Positions 10,029 through 19,515 are shown, numbered from the stretch's first letter. The stretch is 64,000 nt of DNA from JAHJQQ01 sp963737555 (GCA_963737555.1 CAVTTB010000006.1:77273-141272); one strand, 5' to 3'. Notes: a model not told the origin generated them from the letters alone. A program made the numbers and translations.

Positions 10029-11268
10029 AACGCAGCGCCTCCGCCGGTTGCGTGCGCGAGGCGCGCCAGGCCGGATAGAGCGTGGCCAGCATGCTCAGCA
10101 GGAAGGCGACGCCGGTGATGCGGGTCACGTCGGTCCATTCCAGTTGTGAGGGCAGCTTGCTGATGTAGTACACCTGAGGCGACAGGAAGTGCACGCCGAA
10201 CAATTGTTCGATGAACGGCACGATGGTCTCGACATTGAGCGCGAGCAACACGCCGCCCAACATGCCGATCAGCGTACCGAAGGCGCCGATGATGGTGCCC
10301 TGGACGATGAACACGGCCATGATCGAACCCGGTGTCGCGCCCAAGGTGCGCAGAATGGCGATATCGGCCTGCTTGTCGGTCACGACCATCACCAGCGTGG
10401 AGACGATGTTGAACGCCGCCACGGCGACGATCAGCGCGAGGATCACGAACATCACCCGCTTCTCGGTCTGCACCGCGAGGAAAAAATTCGCATGCTGCCG
10501 GGTCCAGTCGGTGACGCGCGTTTCGGTGGGCAGTACTTCGGTGAGCGCTTGCGTGACGGCGCCGACATTGAACATGTCGGTCAGTTTCAGGCGCACGCCG
10601 CTGACCCGGTCGCCGAGTTGCAACAGCATGGCCGCATCGTCGACATGCACCAGCGCGACACCGCGGTCGTATTCGTACATACCGACTTCGAACAGACCGA
10701 CGACGGTAAAACGCCGTAAGCGCGGCAAGGTACCCACCGGGGTAATGCTCGCCTGTGGACTGATGACGGTAATCTTGTCGCCAAGCTCTGCGCCGATGAT
10801 CGTCGCCAGCTCTTTGCCGAGCACAATGCCATATTCGCCGGGCTTCAGATCGGTCAGTTTGCCGGCCAGCATATGCTTGGCAATATCCGACACCGCCGGC
10901 TCGGCCTCGGGCAGGACACCGCGCAGGATGGTACCGCTGACGCGATTACCCAGGCTGAGCATGGTTTCGGCCTCGACATAGGGCGCGCTGCCGATGACCT
11001 CGGGGTTGGCATCGGCAATCTTGGCGACATCGCGCCAGTCGGCCAAGCCCCCCGCATAGCCCATCACCTGCACGTGCGCGGCCATACCCAGGATCCGGGT
11101 ACGCAATTCCTGCTCGAAGCCATTCATGACCGACAGCACGGTGATCAGCGCGGTGACGCCCAAGGCGATGCCGAGCATGGAAATCGCCGAGATGAACGAA
11201 ATAAAATGGTTACGCCGCTTGGCGCGGGTGTAACGCAGGCCGATATAGAGTTGATAAGGTCGGAACAT
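10021..11268 (-). CDS. lolC: Lipoprotein-releasing system membrane subunit LolC/LolE family
   Basis: A 415-residue permease starting MFRPYQLYIGLRYTRAKRRNHFISFIS, with one N-terminal span, a large periplasmic domain and three C-terminal spans (NIVSTLVMVV, MAVFIVQGTIIG, ITGVAFLLSML), the LolC/E/F layout. Only one such gene accompanies lolD here. Bacteria with a single membrane subunit use it as a homodimer (LolF type); whether a lolE exists elsewhere cannot be seen. Confidence 0.93.
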   Translation of the reverse strand: MFRPYQLYIGLRYTRAKRRNHFISFISAISMLGIALGVTALITVLSVMNGFEQELRTRILGMAAHVQVMGYAGGLADWRDVAKIADANPEVIGSAPYVEAETMLSLGNRVSGTILRGVLPEAEPAVSDIAKHMLAGKLTDLKPGEYGIVLGKELATIIGAELGDKITVISPQASITPVGTLPRLRRFTVVGLFEVGMYEYDRGVALVHVDDAAMLLQLGDRVSGVRLKLTDMFNVGAVTQALTEVLPTETRVTDWTRQHANFFLAVQTEKRVMFVILALIVAVAAFNIVSTLVMVVTDKQADIAILRTLGATPGSIMAVFIVQGTIIGAFGTLIGMLGGVLLALNVETIVPFIEQLFGVHFLSPQVYYISKLPSQLEWTDVTRITGVAFLLSMLATLYPAWRASRTQPAEALRYE

Positions 11269-11434
11269 GGGGCGGCATTAAACCATAAAGCGCCCGGTGG
11301 CAGTAGGACTTCTCACCAACGGCCGGTGTTCTACCCGTGTTCCACTTGGATATGCTCCAGGTCATGGCGCGACCCTGGCGGCGGACAGACCATGCGCTAA
11401 GAAAGTTCAAAATCGGGATTTGGAGGGCACCGCG

Positions 11435-11707
11435 ATGAGTCACAAATACGAACGCTTGCTGCAAGGCATCTTGCAGGAACCGGTCAGCGGCAACATCCAT
11501 TGGCGCGAGGTCGAATCCCTGCTTCACCACCTGGGCGCCACCGTCTCGACAGCGCACGGCGCACGCGTGCATGTTGTGCTGAACAACGTCGAAGGTCATC
11601 TGCACAGACCGCATCACAGCGGCATCTGTACCAAGCAGGAGGTACGCCATGTGCGCGAATTTTTGCTGTCGAGTGGAATAACGCTGGCGGGTATTGCAGA
11701 GGGTTGA
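11435..11707 (+). CDS. HicA-like protein without a HicB partner
   Basis: A 90-residue protein, MSHKYERLLQGIL...HWREVESLLHHLGATV, matching the small double-stranded-RNA-binding fold of HicA mRNA interferases; relatives are often mislabelled hexulose-6-phosphate synthase. GGAGGG lies seven bases before the ATG. No HicB antitoxin gene lies on either side: upstream is lolC in the opposite direction, downstream the convergent MotY-like gene. The usual GSH segment is replaced by AHGARVH, so toxin activity is doubtful. Confidence 0.7.
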   Translation: MSHKYERLLQGILQEPVSGNIHWREVESLLHHLGATVSTAHGARVHVVLNNVEGHLHRPHHSGICTKQEVRHVREFLLSSGITLAGIAEG

Positions 11708-11711
11708 CATC

Positions 11712-12668
11712 TCAACGCAACAAATACACTTTAAGTTCGTTGGCCGCGATTTGCTCCGTGGGCGCATTCTTGCCCAGCAAGGCTTGGCCGCGTCCCAGTG
11801 TGAAAATGCGGCCAGCCGGCAGCCCTTGGCTCATGAGATAGGTTTTGATCGCCGCGACTCGCGTTTTATAGTTGGTGTCCGACTCCGCGTTGCCGCCGAT
11901 CTTGAGCTTCAAGCCGGGGGATTTTTTCTGCAGGACATACTCACGCGCGACGCCGGTCAGCGTAATCAAAACATCTTCCGTAAATTCGTCGGCACCGTCC
12001 TTGAACGTGATGGAAGCATCGGCGATCACCATATCCTCGGATCTGACTTCCTCGATGCCGCGCGGTGGTTCCGACTGCGCCGCTCTCTTTGCAATAGATT
12101 GCGTTCGTGAAGCGGATGCAGTCTCGGTTTTGGCCAATCGCGCCTTCGCCGCAGTTTTTGAGAGCTGCACCACGCAGGCATCGAAGTTTATTGCGGCGCC
12201 GTAAAATCGCACCGAAGACACGTTGACAACAGCGACGCCAGGATAGTCGATCTCGACAAACATCCCCTTCTCCAGCGCCGTGAACAAAGATTGTGACAGC
12301 CGCTCCGCGAAGTCCATGCGCGAACCGTCGAGCGGCATGGATACTTCGCCCAATTCATACGTACTCAGCGAGTGATTCCAGGGCGATGGCACAGCACGCA
12401 GCACGGCCTTGCTGGCCAAGGTGGACTCTGCTGTCAGGTCGAGGCTAAAGGTGAGCGCACGACCTGCAAGCTGGGTGAATCGCGCGACACCGTAATCCGG
12501 AATGTTGTGCTGCAGGACACATTGGTTCGAACTGCTCTGCAGCTCCCAGGCGGATTCGGCCAGGCGCGCGGCATAAACAGGCTCGCCTGCATGTGCCGGC
12601 GCCACTGCGAGGGCGAAGGCACCGATCAGGCCAAGAGCATGTTTAAACAAACAGATACGCATGCTCAT
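11712..12668 (-). CDS. MotY-like outer-membrane/periplasmic protein with OmpA domain
   Basis: A 318-residue exported protein. A signal peptide (ALGLIGAFALAVAPAHA) is followed by a MotY-type N-terminal domain (residues ~30-170, with CVLQHNIPDYGVARF), then a Lys/Ala/Ser-rich linker and a C-terminal OmpA-like peptidoglycan-binding domain (LKIGGNAESDTNYKTRVAAIKTYL in part, with the LxxxRA-type helix). MotY forms the T ring of sodium-driven flagellar motors, but no flagellar gene is near, so motor function is inference from similarity. Convergent with the HicA-like gene. Confidence 0.75.
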   Translation of the reverse strand: MSMRICLFKHALGLIGAFALAVAPAHAGEPVYAARLAESAWELQSSSNQCVLQHNIPDYGVARFTQLAGRALTFSLDLTAESTLASKAVLRAVPSPWNHSLSTYELGEVSMPLDGSRMDFAERLSQSLFTALEKGMFVEIDYPGVAVVNVSSVRFYGAAINFDACVVQLSKTAAKARLAKTETASASRTQSIAKRAAQSEPPRGIEEVRSEDMVIADASITFKDGADEFTEDVLITLTGVAREYVLQKKSPGLKLKIGGNAESDTNYKTRVAAIKTYLMSQGLPAGRIFTLGRGQALLGKNAPTEQIAANELKVYLLR

Positions 12669-12793
12669 GTGTCGACTTGCGCGGCCCAGACTTTAAATGT
12701 CCCACACCCGGGACATTACCCGTGAAAGTAGCGTTACACCCAATCTTTCCAAGGTGTTATAGTTCGACGAACGTTATGAGGAGGGATAGATTC

Positions 12794-13084
12794 ATGCATG
12801 CGCACCGCATTATTTTGGCACTCATCGCGTGCCTGTTGGCCGAAACGCCGTTGGTCGCTGCAGTGGCTCAGGCGGACACCTTGGTGATCGAGGCGGTCAA
12901 TCAAGCTGCCGGTGTCGAGCGTCCCGTCCGCGGCCAAAGCATGGCTGCCGTCGAATCGCGGTATGGTGCGCCACAGCAGGTCAAAGGCCCGGTAGGACAG
13001 CCGCCCATCACGCAATGGGTTTACGCCGGCTTCACCGTCTATTTTGAAGGTCAGACCGTCGTGCATGCGGTCGTCCACCACTAA
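12794..13084 (+). CDS. Small exported protein of unknown function
   Basis: A 96-residue protein with a signal peptide (IILALIACLLAETPLVAAVAQA) and a mature part of about 70 residues ending VYAGFTVYFEGQTVVHAVVHH. The segment RGQSMAAVESRYGAPQ...PITQWVY resembles the repeat unit of SmpA/BamE-like or related small periplasmic domains (a short GxSxxxVxxxxGxP motif), but no specific family is claimed. Strong start: AGGAGG about nine bases before the ATG. It stands alone before aguA. Confidence 0.75.
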   Translation: MHAHRIILALIACLLAETPLVAAVAQADTLVIEAVNQAAGVERPVRGQSMAAVESRYGAPQQVKGPVGQPPITQWVYAGFTVYFEGQTVVHAVVHH

Positions 13085-13151
13085 TACCGCGTTTCCATTA
13101 TCCAATCATTACAACTGTGCCAACCGGCATGGACTTGGACAATTCACCTCA

Positions 13152-14192
13152 ATGACACAACTTCATTTCCCCGCTGAATGGGCGCCGCAGGACGGTGTCC
13201 TGCTGACCTGGCCAAATGACCGTGGCGACTGGGCACCCTATCTGGCGCAGGTCGAACCGGTCTTCATCGACATCGCCCGCGAAGTGGCCTTGCGTGAACG
13301 GCTGATCATCAGTTGCTACGACACAGCACACTGCCAGCAGGTTCGCACGCGCTTGCAGGCCGCCGGTGTGAACATGACGCGGGTGGCGCTGCATGCGATT
13401 CCCGCCAACGATACCTGGGCGCGCGATCACGGCCCGATCACGGTGTATGCCGATGCTAAACCACGCCTGTTGGATTTTGTCTTTAACGGCTGGGGTGGCA
13501 AATATAACGCCGAACTCGACAACCAGATCACGCCGCAACTGGTCGCTGCCGGAGCCTTTGCTGCCACGACGGAGGTGATCGACCTGGTGCTCGAAGGCGG
13601 TGGTATCGAAACCGACGGTGCGGGTACTTTGTTGACGACCACCAGTTGCCTGCTTGCGCCGACGCGCAATCCGCAGCTGACGCAGATTGAATTGGAAGAT
13701 CGTTTACGTGCGCTGCTGGGTGTGGAACGCATCCTCTGGCTGAAAAACGGCCAACTGGAAGGCGACGACACCGACGGGCATATCGATACCTTGGCGCGCT
13801 TCTGCTCGGTCGACACCATCGCCTACCAAGGCTGCGACGACCCACAAGATCTGCACTACTCCACCTTATCGGCGCTGGCCGCCGAACTGCGTGGTTTGCA
13901 GACGCGCGACGGACATCCCTATCGCCTGGTCGCCTTGCCTTGGCCGCAGCCAAAAGTGGATAAGGCGGGTCAGCGCCTGCCGGCAACCTATGCAAATTTC
14001 CTGATTATCAACGGTGCCGTGTTGGTGCCGACCTATAATGATCCGGCCGATACCGGCGCGCTGACCGCGTTGCAGGCGTGCTTTCCCGACCGCACCATCG
14101 TGCCGATCGATTGCAGCGCGCTGATCCTGCAATATGGCAGCCTGCATTGCGTGACCATGCAATTGCCGCAGGGTGTGTTGCCGCCGGCATGA
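13152..14192 (+). CDS. aguA: Agmatine deiminase
   Basis: Hydrolyses agmatine to N-carbamoylputrescine and ammonia. The 346-residue product has the guanidino-group-modifying fold: FPAEWAPQDGVLLTWP, NDTWARDHGP, LVLEGGGIETDG, GDDTDGHIDTLARF and the catalytic cysteine in SLHCVTMQLPQG near the C-terminus. The start at MTQLHFPAEW (13152) matches family N-termini. The next gene, 22 bases on, encodes the following enzyme of the same pathway. Confidence 0.95.
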   Translation: MTQLHFPAEWAPQDGVLLTWPNDRGDWAPYLAQVEPVFIDIAREVALRERLIISCYDTAHCQQVRTRLQAAGVNMTRVALHAIPANDTWARDHGPITVYADAKPRLLDFVFNGWGGKYNAELDNQITPQLVAAGAFAATTEVIDLVLEGGGIETDGAGTLLTTTSCLLAPTRNPQLTQIELEDRLRALLGVERILWLKNGQLEGDDTDGHIDTLARFCSVDTIAYQGCDDPQDLHYSTLSALAAELRGLQTRDGHPYRLVALPWPQPKVDKAGQRLPATYANFLIINGAVLVPTYNDPADTGALTALQACFPDRTIVPIDCSALILQYGSLHCVTMQLPQGVLPPA

Positions 14193-14214
14193 ATATGATT
14201 TTTGGAGTACGCGC

Positions 14215-15111
14215 ATGACGCATAAAACCCTGAAGGTCGGTTTGATCCAGGAAACCTGCACGGGCAACCGGGATGACAATCTTGCACGCATGAGTGCCGG
14301 TATCCGCGCGGCCGCGCAACAGGGTGCGCAGCTGGTGCTGTTACAGGAACTGCACAACAGCCTGTATTTCTGCCAGACCGAGGACACGGCGCAATTCGAC
14401 CTGGCCGAGACCATTCCCGGTCCGAGTACCGAGGCCTTGGGTGCGCTGGCGCGGGAATTGGGCGTTGTCATCGTCGCCTCGCTGTTCGAACGTCGCGCGG
14501 CCGGGCTGTATCACAACACCGCCGTGGTGCTTGAATGCGACGGCAGCATCGCCGGCAAGTACCGCAAGATGCACATTCCCGATGATCCCGGCTATTACGA
14601 AAAATTCTATTTCACACCCGGCGATCTCGGCTTCGAACCGATCACCACCTCAGTCGGTAAACTCGGTGTCCTGGTGTGTTGGGATCAATGGTATCCGGAG
14701 GCCGCGCGCCTGATGGCGCTGGCCGGTGCCGACCTGCTGCTCTACCCCACCGCGATCGGCTGGGATCCACGCGATGATGCCGCCGAACAAGCGCGTCAAC
14801 GCGAGGCGTGGATCACGGTCCAACGCGCGCATGCGGTGGCGAATGGCATTCCGGTGTTGGTGTGCAATCGTACCGGACTGGAAACCGATCCCAGCGGGCA
14901 ATCCGCCGGCAGCCAATTCTGGGGCAGCAGTTTCGTGGCCGGTCCACAGGGTGAGATGCTGGCGAACGCGGGCAGTGATGCGGCGGAGTTATTGATTGCT
15001 GAAGTAGATCTCGCACGCAGCGAAGAAGTGCGGCGCATCTGGCCTTACCTGCGCGATCGACGCATCGACGCCTATGGCGATATTGTCAAACGTTATCGTG
15101 ACGATAAATAA
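14215..15111 (+). CDS. aguB: N-carbamoylputrescine amidase
   Basis: A 298-residue nitrilase-superfamily enzyme converting N-carbamoylputrescine to putrescine, CO2 and ammonia. The catalytic triad is visible: Glu in LLQELHNSLYF, Lys in GKYRKMHIPD and Cys in VLVCWDQWYPEAARL. TTTGGAG lies seven bases upstream of the chosen ATG. With aguA it forms a two-gene route from agmatine to putrescine; no arginine decarboxylase is present in the window. Confidence 0.95.
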   Translation: MTHKTLKVGLIQETCTGNRDDNLARMSAGIRAAAQQGAQLVLLQELHNSLYFCQTEDTAQFDLAETIPGPSTEALGALARELGVVIVASLFERRAAGLYHNTAVVLECDGSIAGKYRKMHIPDDPGYYEKFYFTPGDLGFEPITTSVGKLGVLVCWDQWYPEAARLMALAGADLLLYPTAIGWDPRDDAAEQARQREAWITVQRAHAVANGIPVLVCNRTGLETDPSGQSAGSQFWGSSFVAGPQGEMLANAGSDAAELLIAEVDLARSEEVRRIWPYLRDRRIDAYGDIVKRYRDDK

Positions 15112-15128
15112 GAAGTCCGCTACACGGG

Positions 15129-16431
15129 TTATTTCACCAAGCCGATCACCTCGACCATCGCCTGCGTGAGTGTTGCCAGATCATCCGCGGACATCACATA
15201 CGGCGGCATTACATAAACCAGATTGCGGAACGGTCTGACCCACACGCCACGCTTGACGAATTCACCCGGCATCCAGTGCATGTCGACTGGATGATCCAAC
15301 TCCACGACACCGATGGCGCCGAGTACGCGCACGTCGCGGACATGTGCAAATTCACGGCAAGGCGCCAGGCCTTGTTCCAGGCCCGCGGCTATTGCGGCTA
15401 CCCGCGCCTGCCAAGGGCCACTCAACAATAATTCGATGCTGGCGTTGGCGACGGCGCAGGCCAATGGATTGGCCATAAACGTCGGGCCATGCATGAACAC
15501 GCCGGGGTCTTTGTCGGAGATGCCGTGCGCAATGCGCTGTGTCGTCAGCGTCGCGGCCAAGGTCATGTAGCCGCCGGTCAAGGCCTTGCCGACGCAGAGG
15601 ATGTCCGGGGTGATAGCGGCGTGTTCGCAGGCGAATAACTTTCCGGTACGGCCAAAGCCGGTGGCAATTTCGTCGGCGATCAACAGGACATCATGTGTAT
15701 CGCAGATTTCACGGATACGGCGCAGGTACTGTGGACAATAGAAACGCATGCCGCCCGCACCCTGAACGATAGGCTCCAGAATCACAGCGGCGACTTCATG
15801 TGCCTGATGCGCGAGGATCTGCTTGAATCTCGCTGAGTTCGGATTCAGACCACTCCGCATCATCCCGACATTGCGGTGCGCGGACGAACAGATGTTTCGG
15901 CAGAACGCCGCTGAACAGTTCATGCATGCCGCCGACCGGATCGCAGACACTCATGGCGGCAAAGGTGTCACCGTGATAACCGCTGCGGATGGTCAGCAGT
16001 TTGCTGCGCCCGGTCTGGCCTTGGGCATACCAGTATTGAATCGCCATCTTGATGGCGACCTCGACCGCTACCGAACCGGAATCGGCGAAGAACACATGCT
16101 GCAAGGGTGGCGGCGTGATGTCGATCAAGCGAGCGGCGAGTTGCGCGGCCGGTTTGTGGGTCAATCCGCCAAACATGACGTGGGCCATCGCATCGAGTTG
16201 ATCACGCAGCGCCTGATTCAAGAACGGATGGTTATAGCCGTGAATGGCCGACCACCAGCTGGCCATGCCGTCGATGAGTTCACGGCCGTCTTCCAGACGT
16301 ATCCGCACGCCCTGCGCGCTGACCACCGGGTAGGCGGTAATCGGCGCGGTGACCGAGCTGTAGGGATGCCAGACATGTTCCTTGTCGAAGGCCAGCCAAT
16401 CACGATCGAAGTGTTCTTGAGCGGTGGTCAT
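15129..16431 (-). CDS. bioA: Adenosylmethionine-8-amino-7-oxononanoate aminotransferase, frameshifted
   Basis: PLP aminotransferase making 7,8-diaminopelargonate in biotin synthesis. The N-terminal frame runs from MTTAQEHFDRDWLAFDKEHVWHPY through MASWWSAIHGYNHP and GYHGDTFAAMSVCDP; the C-terminal frame has ILEPIVQGAGGM, LIADEIATGFGRTG and the PLP lysine in CVGKALTGGYM. One base too many near 15828-15830 breaks the gene inside SELSE/FKQILAHQ. Restored length about 434 residues, normal for BioA. It converges with aguB; no other bio genes are in the window. Confidence 0.92.
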
Positions 16432-16553
16432 TGCAACTTGCCCGAGGTCGGTTAAGGTATACAGGACAGTCCCCATGTCTAACCCAGTGGCAGTTTAACC
16501 CAGTGGCCCGACTTTTGCCGGTGCCGCGCCAACTGAATGGAAGCAGCGCACAC

Positions 16554-17666
16554 ATGATCCTTATCCTCGAACCCAATACCGATCCACAGGGCGCCCCGTA
16601 TCGCCAACTCATGGACTACCTCGCGCGCCTGCCGAACATCCGTAGCCGCGTCCATCAGGAGGTCGGCACGCTACAGACGTTAACCGAGATTTATCTCATC
16701 GGCGACACCGCGGCGCTGTCGCTCGACGATATGCGTACCCTGCCGACAGTGGAGCGTGTCGTGCGTGTCTCGCAGGAATACCGCATCCTCGGTCGCCATC
16801 GCGACGATGCGCGCGCGAGTTCGTTCGAATACAACGGCGTGACCTTCAGTCAGGACAATCTGCACGTCTTCGCCGGCTTGTGCGCGGTGGATAATCCGGA
16901 ACATGTGGAACGCATGCTGCAAGCCTTGCAGCAGCACGGTCAGGTCTGCACGCGCATGGGCGCCTACAAACCGCGCACCAGTCCGTATGCCTTTCAGGGC
17001 CACGGCAAAGCCTGTCTGCCTTATGTGTTCGAACTGGCCGGAAAATACGGCATCAAGGTGATCGCCATGGAGGTCACGCATGAGAATCATGTGCGTGAGA
17101 TCCGCGATGCCTTGGAACAGACCGGACAACCGACCGGTGTCATGCTGCAGATCGGCACGCGCAATACGCAGAACTTTGAGCTGCTCAAGGCGGTCGGACG
17201 TCAGCAGGAGATGCCCGTGCTGCTCAAGCGTGGCTTCGGCATCACCCTCGAAGAGTCGCTGAACGCGGCGGAATATCTGGCCAGCGAAGGTAATCGCAAG
17301 GTGGTGTTCGGCCTGCGCGGCATGAAGACGAATATGGGCGATCCGCACCGCAACTTCGTCGACTTCGCGCATGTGCCGGTCGTCAAACGCCTTACGCGCA
17401 TGCCGGTGTGCATCGACCCGTCGCATTCCATCGGCTCGCGCGACCGCGGCCCGGACGGCATTCTCGACATGATGCATGTGACGGCGCAAGGCGTCATCGC
17501 CGGTGCTAATATGATCCTGGTGGATTTTCACCCGGCACCGGAAAAGGCGCTGGTCGATGGGCCTCAGGCGCTGCGCTTGAATGAGTTGGCACCGTTTCTG
17601 CAGGATGTGGCTATCGCACGTGCTGCCTACGAGCAACGCTGCAGCTTGGCGCGTTTATCGCAATAG
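16554..17666 (+). CDS. 3-deoxy-7-phosphoheptulonate synthase, type I-beta (ferredoxin-domain form)
   Basis: First step of the shikimate pathway, joining phosphoenolpyruvate and erythrose 4-phosphate. The 370-residue product has an N-terminal ferredoxin-like regulatory domain (residues ~1-80, starting MILILEPNTDP) and a KDO8P-synthase-related barrel with GAYKPRTSPYAFQG, QIGTRNTQNFELL, LLKRGF and PVCIDPSHSIG. This is the form typified by Thermotoga, often feedback-regulated through the added domain. It differs in class from the second DAHP synthase at 47549-48631. Confidence 0.9.
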   Translation: MILILEPNTDPQGAPYRQLMDYLARLPNIRSRVHQEVGTLQTLTEIYLIGDTAALSLDDMRTLPTVERVVRVSQEYRILGRHRDDARASSFEYNGVTFSQDNLHVFAGLCAVDNPEHVERMLQALQQHGQVCTRMGAYKPRTSPYAFQGHGKACLPYVFELAGKYGIKVIAMEVTHENHVREIRDALEQTGQPTGVMLQIGTRNTQNFELLKAVGRQQEMPVLLKRGFGITLEESLNAAEYLASEGNRKVVFGLRGMKTNMGDPHRNFVDFAHVPVVKRLTRMPVCIDPSHSIGSRDRGPDGILDMMHVTAQGVIAGANMILVDFHPAPEKALVDGPQALRLNELAPFLQDVAIARAAYEQRCSLARLSQ

Positions 17667-17706
17667 ACGACAAATATCATACTAAAATCATTTTGAGGTG
17701 AGCGGC

Positions 17707-17931
17707 ATGGCAAAGTGGTTATTGGTTTGGATCGGACTTTCGTTGTTCGCTCCGGAGATTGTGCTTGCTGTCGAGAGTGATCCCGACAGCACCGCTACCA
17801 CGACGCAGCAAACCCCTGCCGACGCGCCCGCCACGACAACGGCCGACGGCGCCAAGAGCGAAAACACATCCACCGAAAAGGAAAAACCCAAGGAAGAATC
17901 TGATGGCGGTTCGGAGCCGGATTGCGAATAA
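17707..17931 (+). CDS. Small exported low-complexity protein
   Basis: A 74-residue protein: signal peptide MAKWLLVWIGLSLFAPEIVLA, then a mature part of about 53 residues made almost only of Asp, Glu, Ser, Thr, Ala, Pro and Lys, ending GGSEPDCE with a single cysteine. GAGGTGAG lies just upstream of the ATG. No domain is recognisable. It precedes the periplasmic rhodanese by about 50 bases on the same strand, so the pair may be co-transcribed. Confidence 0.65.
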   Translation: MAKWLLVWIGLSLFAPEIVLAVESDPDSTATTTQQTPADAPATTTADGAKSENTSTEKEKPKEESDGGSEPDCE

Positions 17932-17984
17932 GGAAAGCCCGTTAAAATAACCTGCACGCGTTGTACAACCCCAGGAGGCAGTTC

Positions 17985-18645
17985 ATGAAACTCAAGCCAT
18001 TATTTTCCGCAGTTGCCCTTAGCTCTGGTCGTTACCAGCCCACTCCAGGCAGCGGATGATCCCAAGGTCAAAATCACCGCTGATGTCGCCGCCGTCGAGG
18101 TTGTGCACGACGGTAAAAAGATGAATATCACGCGTAATCAGGATGAGAAAAATACCGTAAAAGCCGACTTTGCCAAGACCTCGCGTGCCTGCCCGCCTTT
18201 CTGTATTCAGCCGGGCGTGATTGCGCCGGGTGTAGAGACCATTGGTGAGTTGGAAATGCTCGATTATCTGAAACGCATGTCCGCAGGCGACAAGAGCATT
18301 CTGGTGGTCGATTCGCGCACACCGGACTGGGTCGAGAAAGGCACGATCCCGGGTTCCATCAATGTCCCCTGGGAAAAACTCAATGCAGCCAAATCCGATC
18401 CCTTCACCATTGCTGAAACCATGGAGAAAGAATTCGGTGCCCAGCAGCTTGAAGGGCTATGGGATTTCAGCAACGCCAAGACGCTGGTGATGTTCTGTAA
18501 TGGCCCGTGGTGCGGTCAGTCCCCGACCAACATCAAAACACTGCTGAAGTTCGGCTATCCCGCTGACAAGATGAAGTGGTATCGCGGCGGTATGCAGGAT
18601 TGGGAAATTCTCGGTTTGACCACAGTGGTACCGAAGAAGCCCTGA
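17985..18645 (+). CDS. Periplasmic rhodanese-domain sulfurtransferase, frameshifted in the signal peptide
   Basis: A single rhodanese domain with the active-site loop MFCNGPWCGQS and the segment YRGGMQDWEILGL at the end. AGGAGG sits seven bases before ATG 17985, and that frame gives MKLKPLFSAV; the rest of the leader, LPLALVVTSPLQA, is one frame over. A one-base indel near 18010 rejoins a normal signal peptide cleaved before ADDPKVK, predicting a mature periplasmic protein of about 200 residues. Two extra cysteines (RACPPFCIQPG) precede the domain. A terminator follows. Confidence 0.85.
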
Positions 18646-18682
18646 GACTCCGCGCATCACACACCCGTTTTTTCCTCGCATT

Positions 18683-18711
18683 ACGGGCGGTCTTTACCGC
18701 CCGTTTTTTTT
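18683..18711. terminator. Rho-independent terminator after the rhodanese gene
   Basis: Stem ACGGGCGGT (18683-18691) pairs with ACCGCCCGT (18696-18704) around a four-base loop, followed by a run of eight T. Transcription from the left ends here; on the other strand it would also follow the short PAS-like gene at 18716-18865. Confidence 0.92.
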
Positions 18712-18715
18712 CGCT

Positions 18716-18865
18716 TCAATAAATGATTGCATCGGCATCCACGCCATAGCGATCTCTATAGCCACGGTTGGCCGCAACGATCCGGTAATCCCGGTCAATG
18801 ACAACGAAGGGATCGGGGATAATGTCGATGATCTGTTCACAGCTGGGTTTGTCACCGTGCATCAT
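18716..18865 (-). pseudogene. Truncated PAS-domain protein or very small PAS-like protein
   Basis: Forty-nine codons starting MMHGDKPSCEQIIDIIPDPFVVIDRDYRIV, which is the opening of a PAS sensor domain, then NRGYRDRYGVDADAIIY and a stop. A normal PAS domain needs about 100 residues, so only the first strand-helix portion is present. AGGA precedes the start. The stop is five bases from the terminator stem, so the rest of the parent gene (probably a sensor or sigma-54 regulator) has been lost here. It lies directly downstream of tetR on the same strand. Confidence 0.5.
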
Positions 18866-18882
18866 AAGGTTGTCCTTCTCGG

Positions 18883-19515
18883 TTACCGACTGCGCAGGGA
18901 TTCCAGATAATCGACCAGCATCAAGCCGCAATTCTGCAACTGTTCAAGACTCTGCGCATTCTTCGCCGCGCCGATACAGCCGGAAAAAGAAGCGAGCACG
19001 AATGCAGCGAGATTGCCGCAGTGTACTTCGGCACGCAGTTCGCCGGCACGTTGCGCGCGTTCCAGTGCCTGCTGGATTGAGGCGCGCCACTCTTGATACA
19101 CCTGATCGAGGCGGACGCGAAAGCCCTCATCGAGCGGGGACATTTCCTGTGCCAGATTATTCACCGGGCATCCGTAGGTGACGATATCAGGTCCGAATAT
19201 CTCACTGACATGGCCGACGAAATGGATGATGCTGCCGAGCGGGTCGGCACTGGTAGCCAGTTGTTCTGCCCAAAGTTTTTGAACCATGCCGCGGATGACT
19301 TCATCAACCACCGCATAACCCAAGGCTTGTTTGTTTGGAAAATGATGATAGAGCGCACCCTTGGTCAAACCGGTTGTGGCCAGAACCACGTCCAGGCGCA
19401 TCCCCTGATAGCCGTGCCGGTAAATTTCCTGAAACGCCGCATCGAGAATGAGCCGCCGCGTACGATCCGCATTTCGCTCAAGCCGTTGATTTGATTCGGT
19501 AGTGATATTCATCAC
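18883..19515 (-). CDS. TetR/AcrR-family transcriptional regulator
   Basis: A 210-residue repressor. The N-terminal DNA-binding domain reads TRRLILDAAFQEIYRHGYQGMR...LTKGALYHHFPNKQALGYAVV; the rest is the ligand domain, with TYGCPVNNLAQEM, found in a TetR subgroup that often responds to electrophiles or aldehydes. It is divergent from the unknown gene at 19713, and a perfect palindrome in the shared promoter region is a likely binding site. Three cysteines (VTYGCPV, VHCGNL, FSGCIG) could be redox-responsive; that is inference. Confidence 0.9.
   Translation of the reverse strand: MMNITTESNQRLERNADRTRRLILDAAFQEIYRHGYQGMRLDVVLATTGLTKGALYHHFPNKQALGYAVVDEVIRGMVQKLWAEQLATSADPLGSIIHFVGHVSEIFGPDIVTYGCPVNNLAQEMSPLDEGFRVRLDQVYQEWRASIQQALERAQRAGELRAEVHCGNLAAFVLASFSGCIGAAKNAQSLEQLQNCGLMLVDYLESLRSR

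Noticed and set aside
11712..12668. Calling this gene a flagellar motor component with confidence
   Set aside because: MotY-like domains are visible, but no flagellar or motor genes occur in the window, so only the family is stated.
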